A program made the position numbers and the translations under genes. The notes beneath the pieces were generated by a model that worked only from the letters and a program-made list of their open reading frames with translations, had not been told where the DNA came from and ran no database searches. From Hyphomicrobiaceae bacterium (GTDB lineage Bacteria > Pseudomonadota > Alphaproteobacteria > Rhizobiales > Hyphomicrobiaceae): DNA of 58,283 bases. Location: assembly GCA_020442185.1 (NCBI GenBank), contig JAGRKS010000001.1:1-58283 (forward strand), written 5' to 3'. Of the stretch, positions 8,197 to 17,477 are shown one piece after another. Within the stretch, counting starts at the first letter, position 1. Each line of letters starts with the position of its first letter.

Positions 8197-9030
8197 TCAT
8201 GAGTAATGGTGCGGAACGAATTCAACGATTTTGACGTGGCTCTCGACGGAAGCGACGCCCTCTACCTCTTGTAGCGCACGCACGGCGCGCACGATCAGAT
8301 CCGAATCCGTCGTCGCACCATCAAGCGTGATGTGTCCTGCTGCTACCTTGACGCTCAGGTCGTGCTGGTTGGTCAAGTTGCCGAACTCCTGTTCAAGTCT
8401 GGCGTTGACGCGAGTCAGAATGAGCGCGTCGCGCAATACGCTACGGGATTTCTCCGTCTCCTGGAACGCCGCGCTGTTGGCGAGATGAACGATCTGCTCG
8501 ACACATTCCTCGACCGAAACGCGCGCGGTGTTCAACGTGACTGCATACTGGTCCGCGTCCCGCCAATCTACGCCGAACAACCGCTGCACCACACCGCTGT
8601 GGCAAGCGTCACTGCGATGGATCTCCTGCCGCGCAATGCTGGCGTCGTCAATTCCAAGGCGTTTCATGAGGACTTGCACCCTGTAGTCCATCGGGGCGCA
8701 CGTGCGCACGGTCAAAATATGCGGGATCGATTGGAGCAATGCGGCGGCACCCCAGCCTCGAATGACGGCGCGGCCATCTGCAGCAATCTCGAGGATCTCC
8801 AGAGCGGTGTAACGCGACAATCGCTTGGGGTCGATCGCCCAACGCTGCCACAGCGTTGCCTCGCCCTCCAGGAACTTGTGCACTTCGCTTTCGGACAAAT
8901 GAGCCCGGTCGGCGATGTCGTGCTCGACGACCTCGTGATGGATGATCTCGAGCCCGAGCCGTTCGGCAACTCCCGCGGCGACCTCGCTGCCGCGTGTTGC
9001 CATTTCACGTGCCATGGCGATGACAGTCAT
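8197..9030 (-). CDS. Cytidylate-kinase-like protein fused to a BON domain
   Basis: 277 residues. Residues 1-190 resemble the cytidylate-kinase-like family (PF13189): MTVIAMAREMATRGSEVA, AERLGLEIIHHEVVEH, then a helical body with RAVIRGWGAAALL and an FGVDWRDADQYAVTLNTARV segment. The usual glycine-rich P-loop (REFGSGG) is changed to REMATRG, so nucleotide binding may be altered. Residues 200-275 are a BON domain (LILTRVNARLEQEFG, VKVAAGHITLDGATTDSDL, VASVESHVKIVEF), normally a lipid- or ligand-binding module. The physiological role is unknown. Confidence 0.75.
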   Translation of the reverse strand: MTVIAMAREMATRGSEVAAGVAERLGLEIIHHEVVEHDIADRAHLSESEVHKFLEGEATLWQRWAIDPKRLSRYTALEILEIAADGRAVIRGWGAAALLQSIPHILTVRTCAPMDYRVQVLMKRLGIDDASIARQEIHRSDACHSGVVQRLFGVDWRDADQYAVTLNTARVSVEECVEQIVHLANSAAFQETEKSRSVLRDALILTRVNARLEQEFGNLTNQHDLSVKVAAGHITLDGATTDSDLIVRAVRALQEVEGVASVESHVKIVEFVPHHYS

Positions 9031-9220
9031 CCTATCCTCCGCTGCGTTGCAAGATGACGCGGCGAGCCGAACAGGGCGGCATACGGCCCGTCGTACCGGC
9101 GTTCGCCGCTACTCGAGTGTCGGAACCAGTTGGGGCATAAGCCCCGCCGAGGGCAGCAGCCCCGCCACCTACTCGTCCGGTAGCGTGACTAACCAATCCT
9201 GGATGGAATGGGCACCCGAC

Positions 9221-9688
9221 CTATTGCGAACTGATGAGCACGTGTGGCATGTCGCGACATAGATGATCGAACTCGCGCCCACCCATGTGCACCAGCGTGC
9301 AGTGGTCGCCTGCCTCGAAGTAGACGTCACTGCGACCGTTGAGGCGCGTATCGACGATGGCATCGAGCCCATAGGCCGCCGCTAGGGGCGGAGCGCATCC
9401 AGATTCGCAATCGCTGAACACTTCGGAAAGATCGACTTCGGAAGCCAGGCTGACCGGCTGACCAAGCCAGCCGCCAAGGCGGTCGAGGTCCAGCTGATGC
9501 GACGCCGGAACGACAGCCATAATGTAGCCATCCCGGCAGCGCGTCAGCACGCCCTTCGCAAGGTCCTGCGATCCGATGGCGCTGGCACGCACCGTCTCGA
9601 GAGATGATTTCGTCGGCCTATGGCTTTCGAGCGCGTATGAAACTTGGTGATCGTCGAGGTACTGCTTCAGTGTCAATGCGATACCCAT
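9221..9688 (-). CDS. YbaK/EbsC-family aminoacyl-tRNA deacylase-like protein
   Basis: 155 residues matching the YbaK/ProX editing-domain fold. Seen are LKQYLDDHQVSYALESH, the Lys-containing ..AKGVLTRCRDGYIMAVVPAS strand, FSDCESGCAPPLAAAYGL (the GxxPP region) and a final YFEAGDHCTLVHMGGREF. These proteins hydrolyse mischarged aminoacyl-tRNAs in trans. Which tRNA is edited here cannot be told. A GGAGG ribosome binding site precedes ATG 9688. It follows the kinase/BON gene's promoter region and stands alone. Confidence 0.85.
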   Translation of the reverse strand: MGIALTLKQYLDDHQVSYALESHRPTKSSLETVRASAIGSQDLAKGVLTRCRDGYIMAVVPASHQLDLDRLGGWLGQPVSLASEVDLSEVFSDCESGCAPPLAAAYGLDAIVDTRLNGRSDVYFEAGDHCTLVHMGGREFDHLCRDMPHVLISSQ

Positions 9689-10744
9689 GTGGAACCTCCT
9701 TCGCGCCGGCGTGTCGACCGGGCGTATTGATCGGTTCGGGAGTCCAGGGCGTCGCGCGCACCAACCACCAGCGTTCGGTCACACGACAGCGGTGATAAAC
9801 GCCAAAGAGGTGCATGAGATGCGAAGGACACACGGCACACCGGCCGATCCGAACCTTCGAACCTGATAAGCAATTGTAAACCCAACGCGACCTAGCGACA
9901 AGCCAGGGCAGCTTGCTCGGCATGATGTCCGCGGTCTTCAGCACGGTGGCCTGCTCCGCAAAACGGGACTGCGGGCAACCATCGCAACGCACGATAAGAA
10001 ATGCGGTCCCGCCCTCGGCGGCGCACGCTTGATGTTATATCCGAATGTCGCCGCCGCACTCGACGACGCATTGCGACGGTCACGCGTCATGACCGCACCG
10101 ACAAGAGCGCGCTCTTGGGCGTGCCCAGCGACGGTTGCAAGGGAGTAATCACCGGCAATCCGCGCGTGCAAAAGAATGTCGAGCCGGCCCGCGCGCACCC
10201 ATCAAATGTGGGGTACGAAGGCCGGGCGCTCTGTCACCGGCAAGAACATCTGCGCCAAACCACGGCAGGCCTGCAATTACGACCTATCGGTTGCGCCGCG
10301 GCGAGAGCGCGACAATGCGACCGCGACTAGGCGACATATTCGTCGCTGCGGCGCAGCGGCGGGTGAGTGCCATGCAATGCTCTTGCCGATTGATGATATG
10401 GCGCGCTTGAACCGCCTGACTGCACCACCAATCTAAGCATTATGCAGCTTTGCAGCCAACGCGAACCGCACCGTGTCGTGCGGCGGGCCTTCGGCTCCAT
10501 GTGCGGATTTGATGACGCCGATCGTCTGCACGACGGACCCAAATGCGGCTGACTTGCGAGGCGGCGCTTCGGGTCGCACAAGACGCGACTTGACTGAAAG
10601 TTGAAACGCTGAGTTCGCGCGAAAGCCATTCGGGGATCAGAACCAAAGGGAGGGGGCCACGGCGGAGCGATGCGCCTTTCCGTGCCTCCCGACCAAGTTG
10701 GTGGCTCAGGCAGGCGGACCCGCCAGGACGCAGGAGCGTTGCCG
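9689..10744. other. 1.06 kb region without a recognisable gene
   Basis: No frame here shows family resemblance together with a start signal. The longest alternatives (for example minus strand 9618-9992 or plus strand 10001-10330) are arginine- and cysteine-rich translations of the kind produced by non-coding high-GC DNA. The region lies directly upstream of a truncated E1-alpha gene, so it may be decayed coding sequence. Confidence 0.4.
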
Positions 10745-11263
10745 ATGTCGGGAGTTGCCAAATTCGTCCTGTCGAACTGGCCGGTGGTTGCACGGTTCGA
10801 AATCATCCGCCGCGCCTACCTGTCGGTGGAAGGCCAACCAGTTGTGGCTCTACCCGAATTCGCGCTCAACCGCCGGGAACTTGTCACACTCTACCGGGGG
10901 ATGCAGCTGATCCGTGCGCTGGACCGCAAGGCCGTTGCCCTGCAGAGGACCGGCGGGCTTGGCACATATGCAGTGGCCTTGGGCCAGGAAGCGGTTCAGG
11001 TCGGCGTCGCAAGCGCCATGCGGCGCGATGACGTCCTGTTCCCCACCTATCGCGACAACGGCGCGCTGCTGTGGCGGGGCGTATCACCTGAGGACATTCT
11101 CACCTACTGGGGCGGTGATGAGCGAGGCAGCCTCTTTCACGGCTCGCCGGTAGATTTTCCCATCTCTATCCCGGTTGGCTCGCATGCGCCCCACGCCGCC
11201 TCGGCCATGTTCCAGATGCGTTCGAAAGGACGTCGTGCCGCGTTCCAGATTGCCTCGCCCTAG
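10745..11263 (+). pseudogene. Truncated 2-oxoacid dehydrogenase E1 alpha subunit (pdhA-like)
   Basis: 172 residues from ATG 10745, with AGGAG eight bases upstream. Residues 40-140 are a clear E1-alpha N-terminal half: LVTLYRGMQLIRALDRKAVALQ, GGLGTYAVALGQEAVQVGVA, then DDVLFPTYRDNGALLWRGV. The thiamine-diphosphate motif GDG...N and the whole C-terminal half (family length about 330-400) are missing. The last 25 residues diverge and stop just before hypF, which converges on it. No E1-beta or E2 gene follows. I read it as a fragment cut off at the edge of the hydrogenase locus. Confidence 0.75.
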
Positions 11264-11289
11264 GCTCGACCGACGCCTCGCCTTCCCGC

Positions 11290-13620
11290 TTATTCGCTGA
11301 ACATGGCGGCCGCAACTGCCGCCTGACCGAGCGCGAGCCCACCGTCGTTGGCGGGAACATAACGGTGCCGCAATACGCGGAACCCACATCGCTCCAGCCG
11401 GGCGCCGACACCGTCGAGCACAATGCGGTTCTGGAAGACGCCACCCGACAGTGCAACCGTCTCGATCCGATAGCCTTCCGCCAGTTGTTGGGTGGTCAGC
11501 AAAAGCGCCTCGACCAAAGTTTGATGAAAGCGCGCTGCAATGAACCCTCGGTCCACGCACTTCTGCAAGTCGTGCAGTAGCGGGGGCCACATTGGCGCGA
11601 AGCTAACGACGGCAGGCGTGGCGTCGCCGATTCGCAGCGGATAGGCCTCGGCGTTGGACATGTAGGGCTCCGCCATGGCCTCGAGCAGCATGGCAGCTTG
11701 TCCTTCAAAGTCTTGTCGATCGCGACAGACGCCGAGCGCACCGGCAACCGCATCGAACAATCGTCCGGCCGAGGACGCCAGCGGCACGTTCACCCCTCGG
11801 TCCAGCATCTGGTTGATCATCGCGACAGGCTTTTCGCAAAGCCACTCCAGGGCTAGGCGAGCCCCGCCAGATACGCCTGCATCAGGGATTCCCGCGGCCC
11901 GCAAATGCACAAGGGTATTGCGCCACGGCTCGCGAACCGCTGCGGCACCGCCGGCGAGCGCGACCGGCTCCAGGTGCCCGACGCGTTCGAATGATCGGTA
12001 GCCTCCGAGCAAGAACTCTCCGCCCCATATGGTGCCGTCGTCTCCAAGACCCGTTCCATCGAGAATGATGCCCAAGACGTTCTCCGCATCAGGCTCGTAT
12101 TGATTCTCGGCCAGAACGGCCGCCAGATGCGCATGATGGTGCTGCACACGCACGATGGGGACGCACAGGTTTGCCGCAAGGGCGGTCCCCCAGGCGCTCG
12201 AAGCGTAGTCGGGATGCTTGTCGATGGCGACGAGACGCGGCTCCAGTGCGTATAAGCGGCGATAGAGCGCCAGCGTCTTACGGTAGTCGTCGCATGTTGC
12301 CGGCTCTTCCAAGTCCCCGAGATGCTGTGACAACGTCGCCAGGCCGTCCCGCGTGAAGCAAAATGTCGACTTCAGCTCGCCCCCGAACGCCAGTGCTTCG
12401 GGTGCCGACGCATACCCAGAGGCCAAGGCAATGGGTGCAGGTGCGAGGCCACGCGCACGACGCAATATGGTCGGTCCATGGCCATCGACGCGAACGACTG
12501 AATCATCGATGCGGTTTGCGATTTCCCGATCGTGGAGCAGCCAGGCATCGGCAATCGGCGCCAATCGCATGCGAGCTTCGTCGTTGGCAATGCACGGCGG
12601 CTCGTTTGACAGGTTGCCGGACGTCATTACCAGGGGGTGCTGCACCTGTGCCATGAGCAGATGGTGCAGGGGCGTATACGGCAGCATGAGGCCGACGCGG
12701 GCCTGTCCCGGCGCGATCTCCCGGGGCAGGGCGGCGCCGTCACGCCACCGCGATAGAACGATGGGACCCGCGGCAGACGAGAGCATCTCCTCCTCGTCGG
12801 TGGACAGATCGGCCAGGGACCTCGCCATAGCCAGATCGCGAACCATCACGGCAAGCGGCTTATGATCGCGCGCCTTGCGCCGCCGCAGCTCGACAACGAC
12901 GTCGCGCTGCATGGCATCGCAGGCAAGATGGAAGCCACCAAGCCCCTTGATGGCAACGATCCTGCCCTCACGCAGCAGCTGTGCCGCGGCTGCGAGCGTA
13001 TCGTGCTCGCAACGCCGGCCCTCTCCATCCTCGAGCCATAGCCGTGGGCCACAACGCGGGCAGGCATTGGGCTGGGCGTGAAACCGGCGGTCGGCCGGAT
13101 CGTCATATTCGCTTTGACAAGCAGGACACATCGAGAATCTCGACATCGTCGTCGTCTGCCGGTCATAGGGAATGCCTTCGACAATCGACAGCCTCGGCCC
13201 GCAATGCGTGCAATTGGTGAAGGCATAGCCGTGCCTGCGATCACCGGAGGTGGAACATTCCGCAACGCACGCGGGACATGTCGCGGCATCGGGTACGATG
13301 CCCGTCGCGATGCTTCCATCGCTGCTGGAGTGGATGACGAACGCCTCGGATGAACGCATCGGTCGTTCGTGCTGCAATGTCTCGATGCGATCTATACGTG
13401 CAAGTGGTGGCGCTTCGGCACGAATGCGTTGGCAGAAGAGATCGATCGCGACGCGCGGCCCCGTGACCTCGATGGCAACGCCACGGCCGTCGTTGAGTAC
13501 AAAGCCCGTCAACCCCTCGTCGCGCGCAAGTCGCCAAACCATGGGGCGAAAGCCGACGCCTTGCACAAGCCCTGTGACGCGGATGCTGCGGGATTCTATT
13601 TCGGAAGCACCCGACGACAT
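11290..13620 (-). CDS. hypF: HypF carbamoyltransferase, [NiFe] hydrogenase maturation
   Basis: 776 residues, full length. The order is an acylphosphatase-like domain (residues 11-97, with GLVQGVGFRPMVWRLA), two zinc fingers (C115/C118-C137/C140 and C165/C168-C187/C190), a YrdC-like domain from about 200 (GRIVAIKGLGGFHLACDA), and a Kae1-like C-terminal domain with VQHHHAHLAAVLAEN. HypF turns carbamoyl phosphate into carbamoyl-adenylate and transfers the carbamoyl group to HypE, the source of the cyanide ligands. Start 13620 is chosen for an AGGAG five bases before it. The frame extends far upstream, but that part overlaps hupV. It is last in the minus-strand cluster. Confidence 0.96.
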   Translation of the reverse strand: MSSGASEIESRSIRVTGLVQGVGFRPMVWRLARDEGLTGFVLNDGRGVAIEVTGPRVAIDLFCQRIRAEAPPLARIDRIETLQHERPMRSSEAFVIHSSSDGSIATGIVPDAATCPACVAECSTSGDRRHGYAFTNCTHCGPRLSIVEGIPYDRQTTTMSRFSMCPACQSEYDDPADRRFHAQPNACPRCGPRLWLEDGEGRRCEHDTLAAAAQLLREGRIVAIKGLGGFHLACDAMQRDVVVELRRRKARDHKPLAVMVRDLAMARSLADLSTDEEEMLSSAAGPIVLSRWRDGAALPREIAPGQARVGLMLPYTPLHHLLMAQVQHPLVMTSGNLSNEPPCIANDEARMRLAPIADAWLLHDREIANRIDDSVVRVDGHGPTILRRARGLAPAPIALASGYASAPEALAFGGELKSTFCFTRDGLATLSQHLGDLEEPATCDDYRKTLALYRRLYALEPRLVAIDKHPDYASSAWGTALAANLCVPIVRVQHHHAHLAAVLAENQYEPDAENVLGIILDGTGLGDDGTIWGGEFLLGGYRSFERVGHLEPVALAGGAAAVREPWRNTLVHLRAAGIPDAGVSGGARLALEWLCEKPVAMINQMLDRGVNVPLASSAGRLFDAVAGALGVCRDRQDFEGQAAMLLEAMAEPYMSNAEAYPLRIGDATPAVVSFAPMWPPLLHDLQKCVDRGFIAARFHQTLVEALLLTTQQLAEGYRIETVALSGGVFQNRIVLDGVGARLERCGFRVLRHRYVPANDGGLALGQAAVAAAMFSE

Positions 13621-13628
13621 GGTGTCTC

Positions 13629-15080
13629 CTAGTGCACGGTGCAGACGAGGCACGGATCGAATGAGCGCACGATGTGCTGTACTGAAACCGGCTCCGTCTC
13701 TCCGACCCTGACAGGAGCGCCGACCAGAGCCTGCTCGAGTGGCCCAGGCCTGCCAGACCCATCGCGTGGCGAGAAATTCCACGTCGTCGGGGCGACGATC
13801 TGGTAGTTCTCGATCTTGCCACCGCGCACGCGCAACCAGTGCCCGAGCGATCCCCGCGCTGCCTCTGTCAGTCCGATACCATCGGCATCGGCCGGCATTG
13901 GGCCATGCGCACAAAATGTCTCGCCGGGATTGATCTGACGCACCCATCGCTCCATCGCGATCACCACACGGGCGATTTCAACGAGCCTTGCGACGACACG
14001 GCTGTGGACGTTGCCACCCGACCGGGCGACGAGATCGCGGATGAGGGGCTGGCCAGCCATGACCTGCCGGGCGATGGCGCCGACCTCCATCACCTCTCCG
14101 GCCAGACGCGGCGCCTTGCACCACGAATAGGCCTCGGCACGCGAGATATCGGCAATAGTCGTTCCCGAAAATGGCGGCTCCACCATCTCCAACGAATCGT
14201 ACCACGCATGCGTGAGATCCTCGCTGATACCCGCGACTCCAAGCGGCGCGATTTCCCCTTGAACGAAGGTACCGCCTGGAAACAACGCACCCGATGCCGA
14301 AGCATAGGCCTCATAGCTCATGAAACGGTCATAGCCGCGGCCGAGCGCCTCGAGATCCAACGCGCGCGACACGTGAAGGAAGATGCGGAAATCGGATGAC
14401 TCCGGCCGCCGCTCATCGGCCCACGCCTCCAGTTCGCCGTGGCTCGACAGGGAGGCAATGCGTTCCAGGTTGTCGCCGAACAGCCGCGTCTGCAGAAATC
14501 TCCGGAAGCCCGCAAGAATTGCTGATAGGCGCGCAAGTTCATTGGCAGCGACCGAGCGCGTGGTGCCGCCCGGCTGGACGGCCAACGTATGCGGCCACTT
14601 GCCGGCGAGCAGACCCAGAATGTGCATGAACTGCGCTCGGGCCGGCAACATGTCCTGTGTGGCCGAACCGGTGACGGCCTTGAAGCGTTCGACGGCCGCG
14701 GCATGCCAGGGCTCGTCGGCGTAGATGGCGCGAGCGAAGTCGGGCATGAAAAACAGGTAGAAGTGCGTCAGGTGATCGGCAACATTCTCGGTGGCATGGA
14801 TGATGTTGACTGCTATCGCACCGTTATCTGGCGGTCGCAGACCCGCGGCTTCGGCGAGCGCCTTGGCCGCCGCCACCGATTGCGATACCGAGCAGATGCC
14901 GCAGATTCGCGGCGCATAGACCAGGGCGTCATCCGGCACTTTGCCGATCAACATGCGCTCGAAGCCCCGGTACAGCGTCGAGACGACGCGCGCTTCGCGC
15001 ACCCGACCATCGGTCACCTCGAGCTTCACCTCGAGATCGCCTTCGACACGATTGAACGGTCCAACGACCAGGCGTGTCAT
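13629..15080 (-). CDS. hupV: HupV/HoxC, large subunit of the H2-sensing regulatory hydrogenase
   Basis: 483 residues. The N-terminal nickel motif RICGICSVSQ (C60, C63) carries Gln where catalytic uptake enzymes have His. The C-terminal motif FDPCLVCTVH (C477, C480) ends the protein exactly at the His, with no cleavable extension. Both traits define regulatory hydrogenases (group 2b), whose large subunit is not processed by an endopeptidase. With HupU it senses H2 in the cytoplasm. The start overlaps the hupU stop by four bases (ATGA). hypF follows nine bases downstream. Confidence 0.95.
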   Translation of the reverse strand: MTRLVVGPFNRVEGDLEVKLEVTDGRVREARVVSTLYRGFERMLIGKVPDDALVYAPRICGICSVSQSVAAAKALAEAAGLRPPDNGAIAVNIIHATENVADHLTHFYLFFMPDFARAIYADEPWHAAAVERFKAVTGSATQDMLPARAQFMHILGLLAGKWPHTLAVQPGGTTRSVAANELARLSAILAGFRRFLQTRLFGDNLERIASLSSHGELEAWADERRPESSDFRIFLHVSRALDLEALGRGYDRFMSYEAYASASGALFPGGTFVQGEIAPLGVAGISEDLTHAWYDSLEMVEPPFSGTTIADISRAEAYSWCKAPRLAGEVMEVGAIARQVMAGQPLIRDLVARSGGNVHSRVVARLVEIARVVIAMERWVRQINPGETFCAHGPMPADADGIGLTEAARGSLGHWLRVRGGKIENYQIVAPTTWNFSPRDGSGRPGPLEQALVGAPVRVGETEPVSVQHIVRSFDPCLVCTVH

Positions 15081-16114
15081 GACCCCTTCTTCTGCCGGTT
15101 GCTCGGCGGCACCTTCAACAGCTCGGCCGTCGCATTGTCACGCAGACGAGAGGGCGTGGCGGCCTTCGAAAGTGCCGCAAGCGCCACGAACCAGGCCTTC
15201 GGCATATCGGTCGGCAGGCCGATCGGGATCCCGGAGATCTTCGGCGTTGTCGCAAATGGATGACCCGGTTCCTCGAAACCGGGAGCGGTGCAGTTGATGC
15301 ACGGATAGCCGCCGTCGATACACGACCCCGAGCCGTTCCAGGCGCGGATATTGCAGTCCGCACGCGCCTGCGTGCCTTTGCAACCGAGGTTCTCCATCAT
15401 GCAGCCCCGTTCGCACAATTTCTCTGCGCTTGCCTTGAACTCGTAGAACTCGTTGCGGGCACAGCCGTGGTGCACGAGATGTGTCGTGTAGGCGAGCGGG
15501 CGCTCCCACTCGTCGAGATCGGCAGCGGAGAACCGACCGGCTCCGATCAGATGCAGGACCTCGACAAGCCATCCCGGATGAATCGGGCAGCCCGCGATGT
15601 TGATGACCGGCAGCCCGGCTCCGGACCTGAAGTCGGATCCGAGAAGGCCACCCGGCGACTTGCCGTCATAGGCGAGGCCGCAGGCTTCCGCGTGATTGTC
15701 GCCCGCCGCCGTGATGCCGCCGAATGCGGCGCAGCTTCCAACGGCAACGACGAACGACGCGCGGCGCGCCAGATCCTCGATCCAACTCATGACCGGCCGG
15801 TCTGTTCCTGCCATCATGTGGAACCGGCCCGTCCCACCCGGACCGCACATCACCGATCCCTCAAGACACAGAATATCGAAGGCCTCCTCGCCGGAAGCCA
15901 ACCGCTCCATCAGTCCGACACAATCGCGCCCCGACATCTCGCTCAACGACGGATGCCAGAGGATCTCGATGCCGGCCGCCTCGAGACTGGTCACCAGATC
16001 GGGACCTTCCGCGCCCAGCAACGACAGCGTGCAGCCTCCGCAACCGCCTGATTGCAGCCAGATCATGCGCAAGGCGCGTTTGAAGGAAGGCGGGCTATTT
16101 GTGGATGCGTTCAT
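15077..16114 (-). CDS. hupU: HupU/HoxB, small subunit of the H2-sensing regulatory hydrogenase
   Basis: 345 residues. There is no Tat signal: the protein starts directly with IWLQSGGCGGCTLSLLGAEG, placing proximal-cluster ligands at C25 and C28. GSCAAFGGITAAG and GCPIHPGWLVE follow, then the medial/distal cluster region with HHGCARNEFYEF, CMMENLGCKG and CIDGGYPCINCTAPGFEEP. The lack of an export signal and the ordinary four-cysteine proximal pattern fit a soluble sensor rather than the membrane enzyme. It is encoded between hupT (upstream) and hupV, with overlaps at both ends. Confidence 0.95.
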   Translation of the reverse strand: MNASTNSPPSFKRALRMIWLQSGGCGGCTLSLLGAEGPDLVTSLEAAGIEILWHPSLSEMSGRDCVGLMERLASGEEAFDILCLEGSVMCGPGGTGRFHMMAGTDRPVMSWIEDLARRASFVVAVGSCAAFGGITAAGDNHAEACGLAYDGKSPGGLLGSDFRSGAGLPVINIAGCPIHPGWLVEVLHLIGAGRFSAADLDEWERPLAYTTHLVHHGCARNEFYEFKASAEKLCERGCMMENLGCKGTQARADCNIRAWNGSGSCIDGGYPCINCTAPGFEEPGHPFATTPKISGIPIGLPTDMPKAWFVALAALSKAATPSRLRDNATAELLKVPPSNRQKKGS

Positions 16115-17477
16115 CGACCGGTACCGTCAGTGTGAAGGTTGCGCCGCCGTGCAGATTGTTGGCCGCAGTCAGATTGCCACCCTGCTTCAGCGCCATCCCG
16201 TAGCTCACGTAGAGCCCCAACCCGGTGCCCTGCCCGATAGCCTTGGTCGTGAAGAAGGGCTCGAAGATCTTGTCGAAGTGCTCTTCGCCAATTCCTGTCC
16301 CATTGTCGGCAACTTCGATGACGAGCGCGTGCGCCTCCACGCGCGCGGCAATCCAAATCTTGCCATCCACCTTGCCGGCGAGAACGTCGACCGCGTTCTG
16401 CACGAGATTGACGATGATCTGGTGGATAACGCCACGCCGTCCGACGATCTCGAGCTTTTCTGGAACATCGAGCTCTATCGCCGGCTTCAACCGCTCCGCC
16501 TTGACGACCCAGTCAGCTGCGGTCCGCACCAGTCGGCCGACGTCGAATGGCTCAAGCGGCTCTTCCTGGTTGGATGAGAAACGGCGCAGGTCCTGGACGA
16601 TATCGCTGACGCGCTCGGCGCCCTCCAGCGTTCCCTCGACCAGCGGCGTGATATCACGCATAACGTGATCGATGCGGAGCTTCTCTCGCAGCTCCTTCAA
16701 TTCGGCAACTTCGACGTGCCGATCGCATGCCGAAAGATATTCGGTGATCGCCGCGCCGTAGCGCTTCAGCGCGTGCATGTTGCCGAAGACGAAGCTGATC
16801 GGATTGTTGAGTTCGTGCGCCACGCCCGCGACCAGACGGCCAAGGGCTGCCATCTTCTCTGAAACAATCAGCTGCTGCTGGGTCTGCGTCAGACGCCTGT
16901 GGGCTTCATCAAGTTCCTGGTAGGCTCGTCGCAACTCTCCGACAGGCCGACCAACGAGGACGATCCCGACGAGACGGCCCTTGTGGTCGTAGCGCGGCGT
17001 GCAGTTCATGGCGAGCGGTGCGCCGGGTCCGCCCACGCACTTCAAATCGACTTCGCAGTCGGCAAGGTGCTGCTTCAGCTTGACCTTCTTGCGGAACTTC
17101 TCGATGGGATCAAATGTCGTGCTCTCGAACAGATCGCTCAACAGGCAGCCCATGAGGCTGTCGTTGGACTTTCCCGTCGTCGTCTCCAGCGCCTTGTTGA
17201 CACGCTGAATGCGCCCATCGACGTCGCAAACAATCAGCACGTCGGTCATTGCCGACAGAACCGAATCGATGAAGGCCTGCGCCTCCTCGAGCATCGCGTT
17301 CTTCGTCTCGAGCTGTGTTTGCGAATGAACCAGATCAGCGTAGACCTGATCCATTTTCTGGATCACGTCGATCCAGGCGTCCTCAGGGTGGGCCGGCAGC
17401 TCGACCAGGGCCGTCGACACCGAATTCGCCGAATGCTTCTGTGCAACATCGCGCAGCATTTGATACTCCATCCGCAT
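16095..17477 (-). CDS. hupT: HupT/HoxJ sensor histidine kinase of the H2-sensing system
   Basis: 460 residues, soluble (no membrane segments). A short coiled-coil (about residues 40-70) leads into a PAS domain (70-180: [20 protein letters not shown]). A HisKA box follows with H221 in [16 protein letters not shown], a wording specific to the HupT/HoxJ group, and then an ATPase domain with [32 protein letters not shown] and [12 protein letters not shown]. It receives the H2 signal from HupUV and controls HupR phosphorylation; in known systems it phosphorylates HupR when H2 is absent. Start 17477 overlaps the hupR stop (TGATG). Confidence 0.93.
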   Translation of the reverse strand: MRMEYQMLRDVAQKHSANSVSTALVELPAHPEDAWIDVIQKMDQVYADLVHSQTQLETKNAMLEEAQAFIDSVLSAMTDVLIVCDVDGRIQRVNKALETTTGKSNDSLMGCLLSDLFESTTFDPIEKFRKKVKLKQHLADCEVDLKCVGGPGAPLAMNCTPRYDHKGRLVGIVLVGRPVGELRRAYQELDEAHRRLTQTQQQLIVSEKMAALGRLVAGVAHELNNPISFVFGNMHALKRYGAAITEYLSACDRHVEVAELKELREKLRIDHVMRDITPLVEGTLEGAERVSDIVQDLRRFSSNQEEPLEPFDVGRLVRTAADWVVKAERLKPAIELDVPEKLEIVGRRGVIHQIIVNLVQNAVDVLAGKVDGKIWIAARVEAHALVIEVADNGTGIGEEHFDKIFEPFFTTKAIGQGTGLGLYVSYGMALKQGGNLTAANNLHGGATFTLTVPVDERIHK

